DNA from: JACDEA01 sp963742585
GTDB taxonomy: Bacteria > Actinomycetota > Acidimicrobiia > Acidimicrobiales > JACDEA01
Direction: 5' to 3'
Assembly: GCA_963742585.1 (NCBI GenBank)
Contig: CAVUMI010000004.1
Coordinates: forward strand, 193,373 to 257,372
Length of the DNA: 64,000 nucleotides
The stretch's first letter is position 1, and every line of letters begins with the position of its first letter. The notes under the pieces are model-generated. The model was not told where the DNA came from and did not search any database. It saw nothing but the letters and a program-made list of their open reading frames with translations. Position numbers and translations under genes: made by a program. Below, piece by piece: positions 56,548 to 64,000 of this stretch.

Positions 56548-58178
56548 GCCGGCGGCTCGCGGCTGTCATCACCGGCGCGCTCGCGCTCGCCGGTGGCCTC
56601 ATACCTGCCAGCGCAGCGCCGGCCCCGGTGAGAGCCGGTTGCTCGTGGCCGATGTACGGCCACGACGCCGGCCGGAGCTTTGCGCAGACGCCTGACTGCA
56701 CCGGGATCAACCAGAGCCGCGTGACGTCGCTGCTGCCGGCCTGGTTCGTCCCCACCGCCGACTCGGTGACGGCCTCGCCGGCCGTCGTCGACGGCGTGGT
56801 CTACGTCGGCTCATGGGACGGCGTGATGCACGCGTTCGACCAGCTCACCGGTAAGGAGCGTTGGCGCTTCGCCATCAGCGACACCAGCAACACCGCGTTC
56901 GGAAGGATCGAGTCGTCGGCCGCGGTCGTCGACATCAGCGCGACGCGCGTCGTGCTGTTCGGCGGCGGCGCCACGATGTATGCGCTCGACGCCCGCACGG
57001 GCAGAGAGCTGGCGTCGGTGTGCATCGACCCGCGGGCGAACCCCGCCGTGCGTTGTCGCGGCGAGTCGAATGGCGACATCGAGATCCTGTCGTCGCCCGC
57101 CGTCGTGCAGCGAGACGGTGAGACGCGTGTTCTCGTCGGCATGGACGTGCACAACGCCAGGAATGTCGGCCGAACGGGGGTGCTCTCCTTCCGGCTGCTC
57201 GCATCGCCCTGGCGCCTCGAGCCGACCTGGAAATTCGACCCCGAAACCCGCTCGACGTATACGGGACCAGGGCTGGTGACCCAAGGCGCCGGCCAGGGTG
57301 ACGGGTGCGCGAGCGTGTGGGCGTCGCCGGCGGTCGACGTCGAGAACGACATGGTGTTCTTCGGCACCGGCAGCTGCTCGCACGACAAGAACGCAGCGGG
57401 CGCGACCATCACTTCGGGCGAATCGATGTGGGGCGTGCGGCTGAGCACCGGCGCGTTCGTCTGGACGTTCGACGCACACGCGCCTGATCGCTACCCGTCC
57501 CGTCGGTGGGACGACGACTTCGGCGCGTCGCCGAATCTTCTGCCCCATGGCCTCGTCGGCAACGGCGCCAAGGACGGCTGGTATTACGCGCTCGACCGGA
57601 TGACCGGGAGGCTGGTGTGGGAGAACCACGCGGGGCAAGCGGGTCACGTGACCGGGGGCTTCGCGGTGGGCGGCATGATCGGCAGCGCCGCCGTCGGTTG
57701 GTCCGGCGGCGAGCAAGCGATCTTCGCTACGACCGCGATCTCCACGCCGCTACGAGCGCCCCTCGATGAGACGCCCGGCGACATCGACCCCGAACTCCTC
57801 GAGGATCCCGGCCGGATGTTCTCGCTCCATGCCATCCGGGCCCGCGACGGAAAGCTCCTCTGGCGATCGCCGTGGGTGCGGGCGTCGTACGGCGCGCCGA
57901 CCTACGCCAACGGTGTCGTTCTGGTGCCGTCGACGTTCGACTTCACCGTCAAGGCGATCGACGCCGAGACCGGGTTGCTCCTGTGGGCCGCACCAACCTT
58001 GGGCGCACCATCGTCCGCCCCGGTCACCCTGGGGCCGATGATGATCGTCGGCGCCGGCACCCGCACCACCGACGTCGAGTACAAGACCTTCGGCGCCGAC
58101 GCGCTCGAAGCCTTGATCGGCCCCTCCCCCCTCACGCCCCTATCCGGCGTCTGGGGCTTCAGACTCGCCTTCCGCTAG
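56538..58178 (+). CDS. Secreted PQQ-type beta-propeller protein
   Basis: About 546 residues. TTG 56538 precedes RLSRRLAAVITGALALAGG, a signal peptide ending near PASAAPA. The mature part contains W-type propeller repeats: CSWPMYGHDAGRSFAQ, VVYVGSWDGVMHAFDQLTGK, TMYALDARTGRELASV, WGVRLSTGAFVWTFDA, YYALDRMTGRLVWENH and VKAIDAETGLLLWAAP. This is the PQQ_2 fold of quinoprotein dehydrogenases, but the Cys-Cys and Ca-binding residues of alcohol dehydrogenases are not seen, so it is more likely a binding or assembly protein. The ORF extends 30 codons upstream inside the previous gene. Confidence 0.78.
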   Translation: MRLSRRLAAVITGALALAGGLIPASAAPAPVRAGCSWPMYGHDAGRSFAQTPDCTGINQSRVTSLLPAWFVPTADSVTASPAVVDGVVYVGSWDGVMHAFDQLTGKERWRFAISDTSNTAFGRIESSAAVVDISATRVVLFGGGATMYALDARTGRELASVCIDPRANPAVRCRGESNGDIEILSSPAVVQRDGETRVLVGMDVHNARNVGRTGVLSFRLLASPWRLEPTWKFDPETRSTYTGPGLVTQGAGQGDGCASVWASPAVDVENDMVFFGTGSCSHDKNAAGATITSGESMWGVRLSTGAFVWTFDAHAPDRYPSRRWDDDFGASPNLLPHGLVGNGAKDGWYYALDRMTGRLVWENHAGQAGHVTGGFAVGGMIGSAAVGWSGGEQAIFATTAISTPLRAPLDETPGDIDPELLEDPGRMFSLHAIRARDGKLLWRSPWVRASYGAPTYANGVVLVPSTFDFTVKAIDAETGLLLWAAPTLGAPSSAPVTLGPMMIVGAGTRTTDVEYKTFGADALEALIGPSPLTPLSGVWGFRLAFR

Positions 58179-58914
58179 TCCAGGTCGGCCAGGAGCGCGT
58201 CGGGGCGGTCGCTGAAGTCGCGGGCGGTGCCGGTCATGCGACGGGAGCGGTTGACGATCTCCGGTTGGAAGGTGAAGCACGGCGCCGGCGGGAGGTGGGG
58301 CGCCAGCTCCGCGGCGGTCTCCATGTGGTCGAGATCGCGGCCTCGGCCGCGTGCGATGTCCCACGCGCGGCGGAGCACCATCGCCGCTTCGAGTCCGTCG
58401 TCATCGAGGTTCTCCTCGGCCCAGCGCACGAAGCCGCTTGTCATGCTGACGTCGGCGAACGGCTCGGGCGCAGTGATTGTCCCTCGGTCCGTGTGCCACT
58501 CCAAAACCACGTCGCCATCGCGCCGCAGCGTCGGGCGGCTGCGCCGTTCCACGAACTCGGGAATGAAGGCGTCGTATTGACACACGGTCCGCCCGCTCCA
58601 GCGCGTGAGGGATCACCAGCGACGTGAGGTCGAACATGTGCGTGCAGTGCAACTTGGGGTTGTCGTGACCGGCCAGCGCGGTGCAACGCGGCGAACAGCT
58701 CCTCGCCGTGGAAGCGGGCCAGGAGGTTCTTCGCCTCGGGGCACGCCGACCACGGGTGGCGAATCGCTTCACCCTCGAGATGAACGACGCGCGAACCGTC
58801 GTGAACCAGCGTGATGCGGAACCGGTGGAAGTCGTCCTCCAGATCGCCGACGACCGTTTGGCTGTCGGTTGCGACGAGGCGTATGCGGCGGCGATAGCCG
58901 GTCTCAGCGGACAC
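58175..58914 (-). CDS. DUF2889-family protein (two frameshifts)
   Basis: About 246 residues across three frames from ATG 58914 (MSAETGYRRRIRLVATDSQT). The first part reads VVGDLEDDFHRFRITLVHDG, the middle NPKLHCTHMFDLTSLVIPHA (the Cys-Thr-His motif of the family) and the last part VCQYDAFIPEFVERRSRPTL. Breaks lie near 58675 and 58585. DUF2889 proteins are often encoded beside acyl-CoA or aromatic-acid catabolic genes but have no proven reaction. Its start overlaps the CoA ligase stop by 11 bases, so it is the second gene of that operon. It ends four bases into the convergent propeller gene. Confidence 0.75.
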
Positions 58915-60424
58915 CTGGATACCCCCCGCCGCCGAACTCCGCGTCCAGCGCGTCGTAGTCGATCGCCCAACCTTGTCGAGGCAGCGCGTCGACGAACTCT
59001 ACGGTGCGCGGCTTCTTGTAGGAGGCGATCGTGGCCCGGCAATGCTCGATGACGTCCTCGGCGGTGGCCGCCTCCCCCTCCTTTAGAACCACCACCGCCT
59101 TGACGCTCTGCGTCCACGTCTTGTCGGGGATCCCGATCACCGCGGCTTCCTTCACCGCCGGATGCTTGCTGATCGCGCCCTCGACCTCGGTCGGGTAGAT
59201 GTTCTCGGCTGCCGACTTGATGATGCGGGTCTTGGGCCCGATGAACGTGATCGAGCCGTCCGCTTCGCGCCGACCGAGATCGTTGGTGTGGTGCCAACCA
59301 CCGGCCTGGCGCGCCACGTTGAGATCGTCTCGATCGAAGTAGCCGTTCATCATCGCCGGCCCGCGTCCGACGATCTCGCCGGTCTCACCCGGTGGGACCT
59401 CGGTGCCGTCGGGATCGATGATGCGGACTTGCACTGCGGGGGACGGGCGGCCGTGGGCCCCTGTCGATTCGCCGCCGACGGCGTTGAACGTGAGCATGCC
59501 CATCACCTCGGTTTGCCCGTAACCGGCGGGCCGCTGCGTCCACGGGCTGTCGTCGACGGTGATCATCGCGTTCCACTCCGGTTTGCCGGCGAAGGTTCGC
59601 AGGCTCTTGAGGTTGTACCGCCCGTCCTGGTTCACCTCGATCATCTGCGTGACGGTCGGGCCGATGACGAACGCGCCCGTGCACTTCTCGGCATCGATGA
59701 GCCGGCACAACTCCTCGGCGTCGACCCGGCGGGTGAAGACGTTGGTCCCGGCCATCTGGAAGGTGGCCAGCGTGGTCATCAGTGTCGCGACGTGGAAGAG
59801 CGGCCCGGCGTTGAGGTACACGTAGCCGGCATCGATGCGCTGCAAGTTGGCCATCAGCAGGTTCTGTACGACCACCGCGGTATGGCTCAGCAGCGCTCCA
59901 TTCGGCGTACCGGTGAACGCCGCGGTGTAGATCTGCAATGCCGGCGCGGCCGGGTCCACGTCGATGACGGGATCCCCATAGGCGCCACCGCTCACAAAAT
60001 CCTCGTACTCCCCGCTGTCGTGCTGGATCCAGTGGGCGTCGTGCGTCGTCTTCGCCCGCGCCTCGGCGATGGCCGCGCCGATCTCCTCCTCCTGCCAGAG
60101 GACGACCGCCGGCCGAGCGTCGTCGACGACGAACGCGAACTCGGCGCCGGTCTGGCGCCAGTTGGCTGGCGAGAACACCGCACCCAACTTGGCGGCAGCC
60201 AGCATCACTTCAATCACCCGGTGACAGTTCTGTCCTAGCCAGAGCACGCGGTCGCCGGTTCCGACTCCGATAGCGGCCAGCGCGTTGGCCAGGCGGTTGA
60301 CCCGATCGTCCACCTCCGGCCACGTGAGGCGGACGTCGCCGCACACGACCGCGGTTCGCTGCGGGTAGCTGCGCCGGTGCTCGCGCAGGACGTCGCCCAG
60401 CGTGAGCGCGTGCAATACATCCAT
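58904..60424 (-). CDS. AMP-forming acyl-CoA synthetase
   Basis: A 506-residue CoA ligase from ATG 60424 (MDVLHALTLGDVLREHRRSY). QIYTAAFTGTPNGALLSHTA replaces the usual T-S-G-T-T-G-x-P loop with A-F-T-G-T-P-N, losing one Thr/Ser and Gly, which may alter ATP binding. The A5 region is GYGQTEVMGMLTF, A7/A8 is WHHTNDLGRREADGSITFIG with GPKTRIIKSAAENIYPTEVE. The C-terminal catalytic Lys normally in P-x-x-x-x-G-K is replaced in LPRQGWAIDYDAL. Both changes suggest an atypical or inactive ligase, although the fold is complete. Upstream ATG 60448 would overlap the divergent start codon. Confidence 0.82.
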   Translation of the reverse strand: MDVLHALTLGDVLREHRRSYPQRTAVVCGDVRLTWPEVDDRVNRLANALAAIGVGTGDRVLWLGQNCHRVIEVMLAAAKLGAVFSPANWRQTGAEFAFVVDDARPAVVLWQEEEIGAAIAEARAKTTHDAHWIQHDSGEYEDFVSGGAYGDPVIDVDPAAPALQIYTAAFTGTPNGALLSHTAVVVQNLLMANLQRIDAGYVYLNAGPLFHVATLMTTLATFQMAGTNVFTRRVDAEELCRLIDAEKCTGAFVIGPTVTQMIEVNQDGRYNLKSLRTFAGKPEWNAMITVDDSPWTQRPAGYGQTEVMGMLTFNAVGGESTGAHGRPSPAVQVRIIDPDGTEVPPGETGEIVGRGPAMMNGYFDRDDLNVARQAGGWHHTNDLGRREADGSITFIGPKTRIIKSAAENIYPTEVEGAISKHPAVKEAAVIGIPDKTWTQSVKAVVVLKEGEAATAEDVIEHCRATIASYKKPRTVEFVDALPRQGWAIDYDALDAEFGGGGYPGVR

Positions 60425-60446
60425 GGGCCGACCATCATTCCCGCGC
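60425..60446. promoter_or_regulatory. 22-bp divergent promoter, similar to that at 51510
   Basis: GGCCGACCATCATTCCCGCG is nearly the same as the gap at 51510. CATCAT ends eight bases before the plus-strand ATG 60447; AATGAT ends nine bases before the minus-strand ATG 60424. A symmetric core for two leaderless genes is inferred. Confidence 0.45.
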
Positions 60447-61322
60447 ATGACAGTTCCCCGCCACGACATCCCCGCCGCAGGACGCAGCGGCTACGTCGTG
60501 GTCGAAGGCCGCCAGGTCCATTACCTCGAGTGGGGCCGCTCGGCGGCTCCGCCGGTGGTGTGCCTCCACGGCGGGGGCCAGACCGCGTACATGTACGAGG
60601 AACTCGGTGCGGCTCTGGCCGAGAGCTACCACGTCCTCGCGCCCGACCTGCCCGGCCATGGCGACTCCGACGCTATCGAGCAGGCGGTCAACCGGGGCGC
60701 GCTGGCCGCCACGGTCCCGCCCCTGCTCGCCGCGTTCGGCCTGGACCAAGTGGCGTTGGTCGGCGCCTCGCTCGGCGGCATGACCTCGATCACCGTCGGC
60801 GCCACCAACCCCGGACTCGTCGGCGCCATTGTCCTCATCGACGTCGGCCATCGGCTTGAAGAAGCCGGCGTACGCAAGATCATCGAGTTCATGCGGGCGC
60901 ATGAGAGCTTCGCCTCGCTGGAGGAGGCAGCGGTTGAAATCGGTGCCTACCTCCCGCAACGCCGCGAAGTCCGCGCCGAGAGCCTCAGCCGCAATCTCCG
61001 CCAGCGCGATGACGGCCGGTGGGTGTGGAAGCACTTGCTCGGCGACCGCTTGCGGGCCGACGAAGAAGTCAGCAACTGGCAAGACATCCTCGTCGGCCTG
61101 GACGACGAGGCGGCGTCGTTACGGTGTCCGGCTCTCGTGCTCCGCGGTGCATTCAGCGACGTCCTCTCGGGTGAAGGCGCTGAAGAGGTCGCCGCGCTCA
61201 TCCCCGGCGCGCAGCTCAAGATCGTCGAGCGAGCCGGTCATCTCGCCGCCGGTGACAACCCCCAGTCCACCGTGCACCTGGTGAGCGAGTTCCTCCACCA
61301 CTCCTACCCGGCCGCGGGCTGA
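60447..61322 (+). CDS. Alpha/beta hydrolase
   Basis: A 291-residue protein from ATG 60447 (MTVPRHDIPAAGRSGYVVVE). VVCLHGGGQTAYMYEE gives the oxyanion region, HVLAPDLPGHGDSD the next strand, VGASLGGMTSI the nucleophile elbow and VERAGHLAAGDNP the catalytic His. A cap of about 60 residues (RRLEEAGVRK to LRADEEVSNW) lies between strands 6 and 7. It may hydrolyse an ester, a thioester or a C-C bond of a diketone. It is divergent from a CoA ligase, which supports a catabolic role. No signal peptide, so it is cytoplasmic. Confidence 0.86.
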   Translation: MTVPRHDIPAAGRSGYVVVEGRQVHYLEWGRSAAPPVVCLHGGGQTAYMYEELGAALAESYHVLAPDLPGHGDSDAIEQAVNRGALAATVPPLLAAFGLDQVALVGASLGGMTSITVGATNPGLVGAIVLIDVGHRLEEAGVRKIIEFMRAHESFASLEEAAVEIGAYLPQRREVRAESLSRNLRQRDDGRWVWKHLLGDRLRADEEVSNWQDILVGLDDEAASLRCPALVLRGAFSDVLSGEGAEEVAALIPGAQLKIVERAGHLAAGDNPQSTVHLVSEFLHHSYPAAG

Positions 61323-61421
61323 CGTGAGATTCCTGTCACGCCGTGTGCACAGCCCCGCGACGGCTACTACGGTCGCACCGTCTGACCAAGCGGCGGACCT
61401 ACCAGAGAAAGAGGGGGAACG

Positions 61422-61841
61422 GTGCCCAACACGGACCTCGTAGCCCGGATGTACGAACTATTCGGTCAAGGTGACATGGACACGATCAAGTCGGAGTTGT
61501 TCGATCCGGATATCACCTGGACAATGCCCGGCCACCATCCCCTCAGCGGCACGATGCAGGGCGCCGACGCCGTGATCGCCTTCTTTGGATCGCTGTTCCA
61601 GGCCGGCGTCACCGTCGACAATGCCCACTTTGGCGAGCTCGACGACGGCACGGTGATTGAGCGGCATCTCGGCCACGGCGAGTATGACGGCCAGCAGTAC
61701 GACTTCCCGACCTGCACCTCATACGAGGTCAAGAACGGCAAGCTGTCTGCCGTGCAGGTTCACACCGCGCGCCAGCACGACGTCGACCGCTTCTTCTGGG
61801 GCAAGTTCGCGCTTAAGGACATCCCGGCACGCTTGTCCTGA
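61422..61841 (+). CDS. NTF2-like/SnoaL-family protein
   Basis: A 139-residue cone-shaped alpha+beta fold protein from GTG 61422, behind GAAAGAGGGGGAAC. The pattern is an opening helix (TDLVARMYELFGQGDMDTIK), FDPDITWTMPGHHPLSGTMQ, a second helix (GADAVIAFFGSLFQ) and strands HFGELDDGTVIERHLGHG, SYEVKNGKLSAVQVHT. SnoaL-like proteins include polyketide cyclases and ketosteroid isomerase relatives; DITW-MPG is common in those of actinobacteria. Catalytic residues cannot be assigned, so function is open. Convergent with the next gene. Confidence 0.75.
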   Translation: MPNTDLVARMYELFGQGDMDTIKSELFDPDITWTMPGHHPLSGTMQGADAVIAFFGSLFQAGVTVDNAHFGELDDGTVIERHLGHGEYDGQQYDFPTCTSYEVKNGKLSAVQVHTARQHDVDRFFWGKFALKDIPARLS

Positions 61842-61851
61842 GGTTGTAGCG

Positions 61852-62238
61852 CTACTGCTGCTGAGCCGCTTGCAGCTTGGCGGCGGACTCCGGTGAGAAG
61901 GTGAAGTCGAAGGTACGGATCTTGCCGTCCTCGACCGCGACCGACCATGTGGCATCGAGCGGGGTCTCGATTCCCATGCCCGTGAACAGGTCGAACGTCA
62001 GACTGCCGGCGAACGTCGCCGTGTTGCCGCTGACGTCGAGCTGGTTGATCGTGGCGTTGAAATGGTTGGCCTTCAGCCGGTTCTGCCATTCACGAATTTC
62101 GTCGTGGCCGGTATGGGTGCCGGTGGCGTCATTGCAGACGGCGTCGGTGTGGAAGATACCGACCGCGCCCTCGACATCACCCGCGTTCTCGGCCGCTATC
62201 AATGCTCGTGCTACCGATTCGGGGTCTTGTTCTGCCAT
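61852..62238 (-). CDS. NTF2-like protein
   Basis: A 128-residue protein from ATG 62238 (MAEQDPESVARALIAAENAG). It has the same fold pattern as its neighbour: helix, GAVGIFHTDAVCNDATGTHT, GHDEIREWQNRL, then FAGSLTFDLFTGMGIETPL and WSVAVEDGKIRTFDFTFSPE. The two are not close paralogues. The open frame begins six codons earlier, but the ATG at 62238 has the usual opening. It may be an isomerase, hydratase or ligand-binding protein. The divergent cyclase-family gene starts 55 bp away. Confidence 0.72.
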   Translation of the reverse strand: MAEQDPESVARALIAAENAGDVEGAVGIFHTDAVCNDATGTHTGHDEIREWQNRLKANHFNATINQLDVSGNTATFAGSLTFDLFTGMGIETPLDATWSVAVEDGKIRTFDFTFSPESAAKLQAAQQQ

Positions 62239-62293
62239 GACGCGGACAATAACCACCTTGACAGCGGCGTGACCTTTCTCCTCAACTCACCCG

Positions 62294-63248
62294 ATGCGTG
62301 AGGTTCCGGAGGCGAAGCTGCGGCGGTGGTCGCCGCCGGCGTACGCGGTCGACGAGCGAGGCAAGGTCGTCGGCGCGACGCCCGGGGAGCCAAACAATTG
62401 GGGTCGGTGGGGTGACGACGACCAGCGCGGCTGCCTCAACCTCTTCACCGCCGAGCACGTCGGCGCGGCCGCCACGCTGGCCCGCACCGGCAAGCGGTTT
62501 GCCCTCGGCTTGCCGATCGGCGGCCCGCCGATGCCCGGCTACCGGCCGGCGCCGCTCCATCTCTTCGGTCAAACCACGGGCGACTTCGTGCTGGGCGACG
62601 GGCGGTTTCAATACAGCGACGACTACGTGGTGCTGGCCCTGCAAGCCACCACGCAGCTCGACGGGTTCGGCCACGTCGGCGACAGCGACGTGCTCTACAA
62701 CGGCTACTGGGCCGGGCTCATCACCGCCTCGAGCGGCGCCCGCCGGCTCGGGATCCACCACCTCGCCGACGGGATCGTCGGCCGTGCGGTGCTGCTCGAC
62801 TTCGCCAAGGACGGGCCGCTACCCGGCGGCCACGCCATCGAAGCCGATGCCCTCGAGGCGACGGCGCGTGCGCAGGGCGTCGAGGTGCGGGCCGGCGACA
62901 TCCTGCTCGTGCGCACCGGTCACCTCGGGTGGCTGCTCGCCGGAAACGAGGAAACCGCGGGCGCGCCCTGGCCTGACCTATCGCGCCCTCCCGTGGTTGC
63001 ACGAGCATGACGTGGCAATGATCGCCTGCGACAACCTCGCCGCAGAGGTGCTCCCCGCCGAGGGCGCGCTGCCGTTCCATATCGGTGCGATCCGCGATCT
63101 CGGCATGCTGATCGGCGAGCTGTTCGACCTCGACGCACTGGCGGCCGACTGCGCGGCCGACGGGGTCTACGAGATGTTCTTCGTCGCGTCTCCGCTACCC
63201 GTGGTCAGCGCCGTGGGCTCACCGCTCAACCCGGTGGCCATCAAGTAG
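62294..63248 (+). CDS. Cyclase-family hydrolase (kynurenine formamidase fold; one frameshift)
   Basis: About 317 residues from ATG 62294. The frame shifts near 62970; the continuation is GLTYRALPWLHEHDVAMIAC and NLAAEVLPAEGALPFHIGAI. NWGRWGDDDQRGCLNLFTAE at the start and TTQLDGFGHVGDSDVLYNGY in the middle match the cyclase family, whose H-x-G-T-H-x-D metal motif appears here as T-Q-L-D-G-F-G-H. RAGDILLVRTGHLGWLL and DGVYEMFFVASPLPV are further signatures. Such enzymes hydrolyse amides or cyclic esters. Substrate unknown; it may open a lactone in the pathway (inference). Confidence 0.78.
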
Positions 63249-63265
63249 CCCACCCCGAACTGGCG

Positions 63266-64000
63266 CTAGCCCAGGTCGAACGGTGGGACGCCGCTGCCCT
63301 TGGTCTTGAACAACGTGCCCTTCTGAGCGCTGAGCTCGTCGACGGTCCACGCCGCGCCCTTGTCGATCTGGTCGACAACCGACCAGCCGCCCATCGTGTA
63401 GATCCGGCCGCCGAAAACGACGAAGTTCTGACCGCTCACATCAGCCGCGTCCTCGGTGCAGAGCCATACGACGAGGGGCGAGACGTTCTCGGCGGCGAAC
63501 ATGTCGAAGTCGCCCTTCTGACCGAACGCGTCGCCGAATGTGGTCTCGGTCATGCGAGTGCGGGCGCGGGGTGAGATCGCGTTCACGGTGACGCCGTAGC
63601 GCTGAAGCTCGCGGGCGAGGACGATCGTGAGGGCGGCGATGCCGGCCTTTGCCGCGCCATAGTTCGCCTGACCCGCGTTCCCGTAGAGGCCGGCCTCGCT
63701 GGCGGTGTTGACGATACGGGCGTAGGGCTGGTCGCCGGCTTTGGACTTCTCGCGCCAGTACTTGGCCGCGAAGTGGCTCGGCGCGAAGTGACCCTTGAGG
63801 TGGACATTGATAACGCCGTCCCAGTCGGCCTCGTCCATGTTGAAGCTCATCTTGTCCCGCAGGATCCCGGCGTTGTTGATGAGAATGTTCAGGTCGCCGA
63901 ACGAGTCGATCGCCTGCTGCACGAGCCGCTCGGCGGCCGCCCAGTCGGAGCAGCTGTCGTAGTTGGCCACGGCCTCGCCGCCGGCCGCCTTGATCTCGTC
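63266..64000 (-). CDS. SDR, enoyl/hydroxyacyl-CoA dehydrogenase-like (partial, 5' end off window)
   Basis: The C-terminal 240 or so residues of an SDR whose start lies beyond the right edge. Motifs seen are LNILINNAGILRDKMSFNMD, IVNTASEAGLYGNAGQANYG with the catalytic Ser region, Y-x-x-x-K as YGAAKAGIAAL, and VTVNAISPRARTRMTETTFG. The order NNAGILRDKMSF and long C-terminus (DQIDKGAAWTVDELSAQKGT) resemble the dehydrogenase domain of multifunctional beta-oxidation enzymes (MFE-2 type) used in steroid side-chain and branched-chain degradation. NAD is the probable cofactor, but the loop that decides it is not in the window. Confidence 0.85.
   Translation of the reverse strand, partial: DEIKAAGGEAVANYDSCSDWAAAERLVQQAIDSFGDLNILINNAGILRDKMSFNMDEADWDGVINVHLKGHFAPSHFAAKYWREKSKAGDQPYARIVNTASEAGLYGNAGQANYGAAKAGIAALTIVLARELQRYGVTVNAISPRARTRMTETTFGDAFGQKGDFDMFAAENVSPLVVWLCTEDAADVSGQNFVVFGGRIYTMGGWSVVDQIDKGAAWTVDELSAQKGTLFKTKGSGVPPFDLG

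Noticed and set aside
1..64000. tRNA or rRNA genes
   Set aside because: I saw no cloverleaf or conserved rRNA segment by eye; a covariance-model search was not possible, so a missed tRNA cannot be fully excluded.

Overview
The window is 64 kb of GC-rich, densely coded DNA with actinobacterial gene content: fused or paired acyl-CoA dehydrogenases, CaiB-type CoA transferase, mycobacterial-type thiolase-like protein, class III cyclase/STAND ATPase fusions and Tat-exported proteins. I infer an uncultured actinobacterium, probably near class Acidimicrobiia; this is inference, since no rRNA or marker gene is present. No tRNA, rRNA, CRISPR array, insertion sequence or phage gene was seen. About two dozen single-base frameshifts break otherwise well-conserved genes, several at G or C runs. 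This looks like an under-polished long-read assembly, so broken genes are described as one gene with the break noted.

Layout. 1-7.6 kb: a partial Tat-exported phosphoesterase, a Phd/VapC-like toxin-antitoxin pair, a small acyl-CoA operon (enoyl-CoA hydratase, thiolase-like protein, 2-oxopentenoate hydratase-like protein), a ZIP-like permease, and two paralogous small secreted proteins around a third secreted protein. 7.6-27.9 kb, all on the minus strand: the most unusual part. An FHA-HTH regulator is followed by a roughly 1,790-residue protein (alpha/beta hydrolase, degenerate cyclase, Ser/Thr kinase, cyclase, STAND ATPase, TPR). Next comes a second locus that, once indels are ignored, encodes one protein of about 4,700 residues: kinase, cyclase, NB-ARC-like ATPase with TPR, then four AAA_16-TPR modules fused head to tail with a 2.63-kb period. 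Every module junction lies inside an uninterrupted reading frame.

28-64 kb: mostly acyl-CoA and secondary catabolism. It holds a fused FadE34-like double acyl-CoA dehydrogenase, two split alpha/beta acyl-CoA dehydrogenase pairs, a thiolase, an amidohydrolase, an SRPBCC protein, a NuoF-like flavoprotein, an MFS transporter, a SpoIIE phosphatase, a six-gene operon (acyl-CoA dehydrogenase, enoyl-CoA hydratase, GMC oxidoreductase, Tat subunit, second GMC oxidoreductase, CoA transferase), two AMP-forming CoA ligases, two SDRs, hydrolases, NTF2-like proteins and a cyclase-family hydrolase. The set suits beta-oxidation of a branched or polycyclic (steroid- or terpenoid-like) substrate. Several secreted beta-propeller proteins are interspersed.

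Regulatory DNA. Three convergent gene ends carry hairpins with the same outer stem. Three genes for secreted proteins share an 18-bp palindrome plus a GGGGCATT box at near-constant spacing. Several divergent gene pairs are separated by only about 17-37 bp with one AT-rich core between the start codons, suggesting leaderless, bidirectional promoters.
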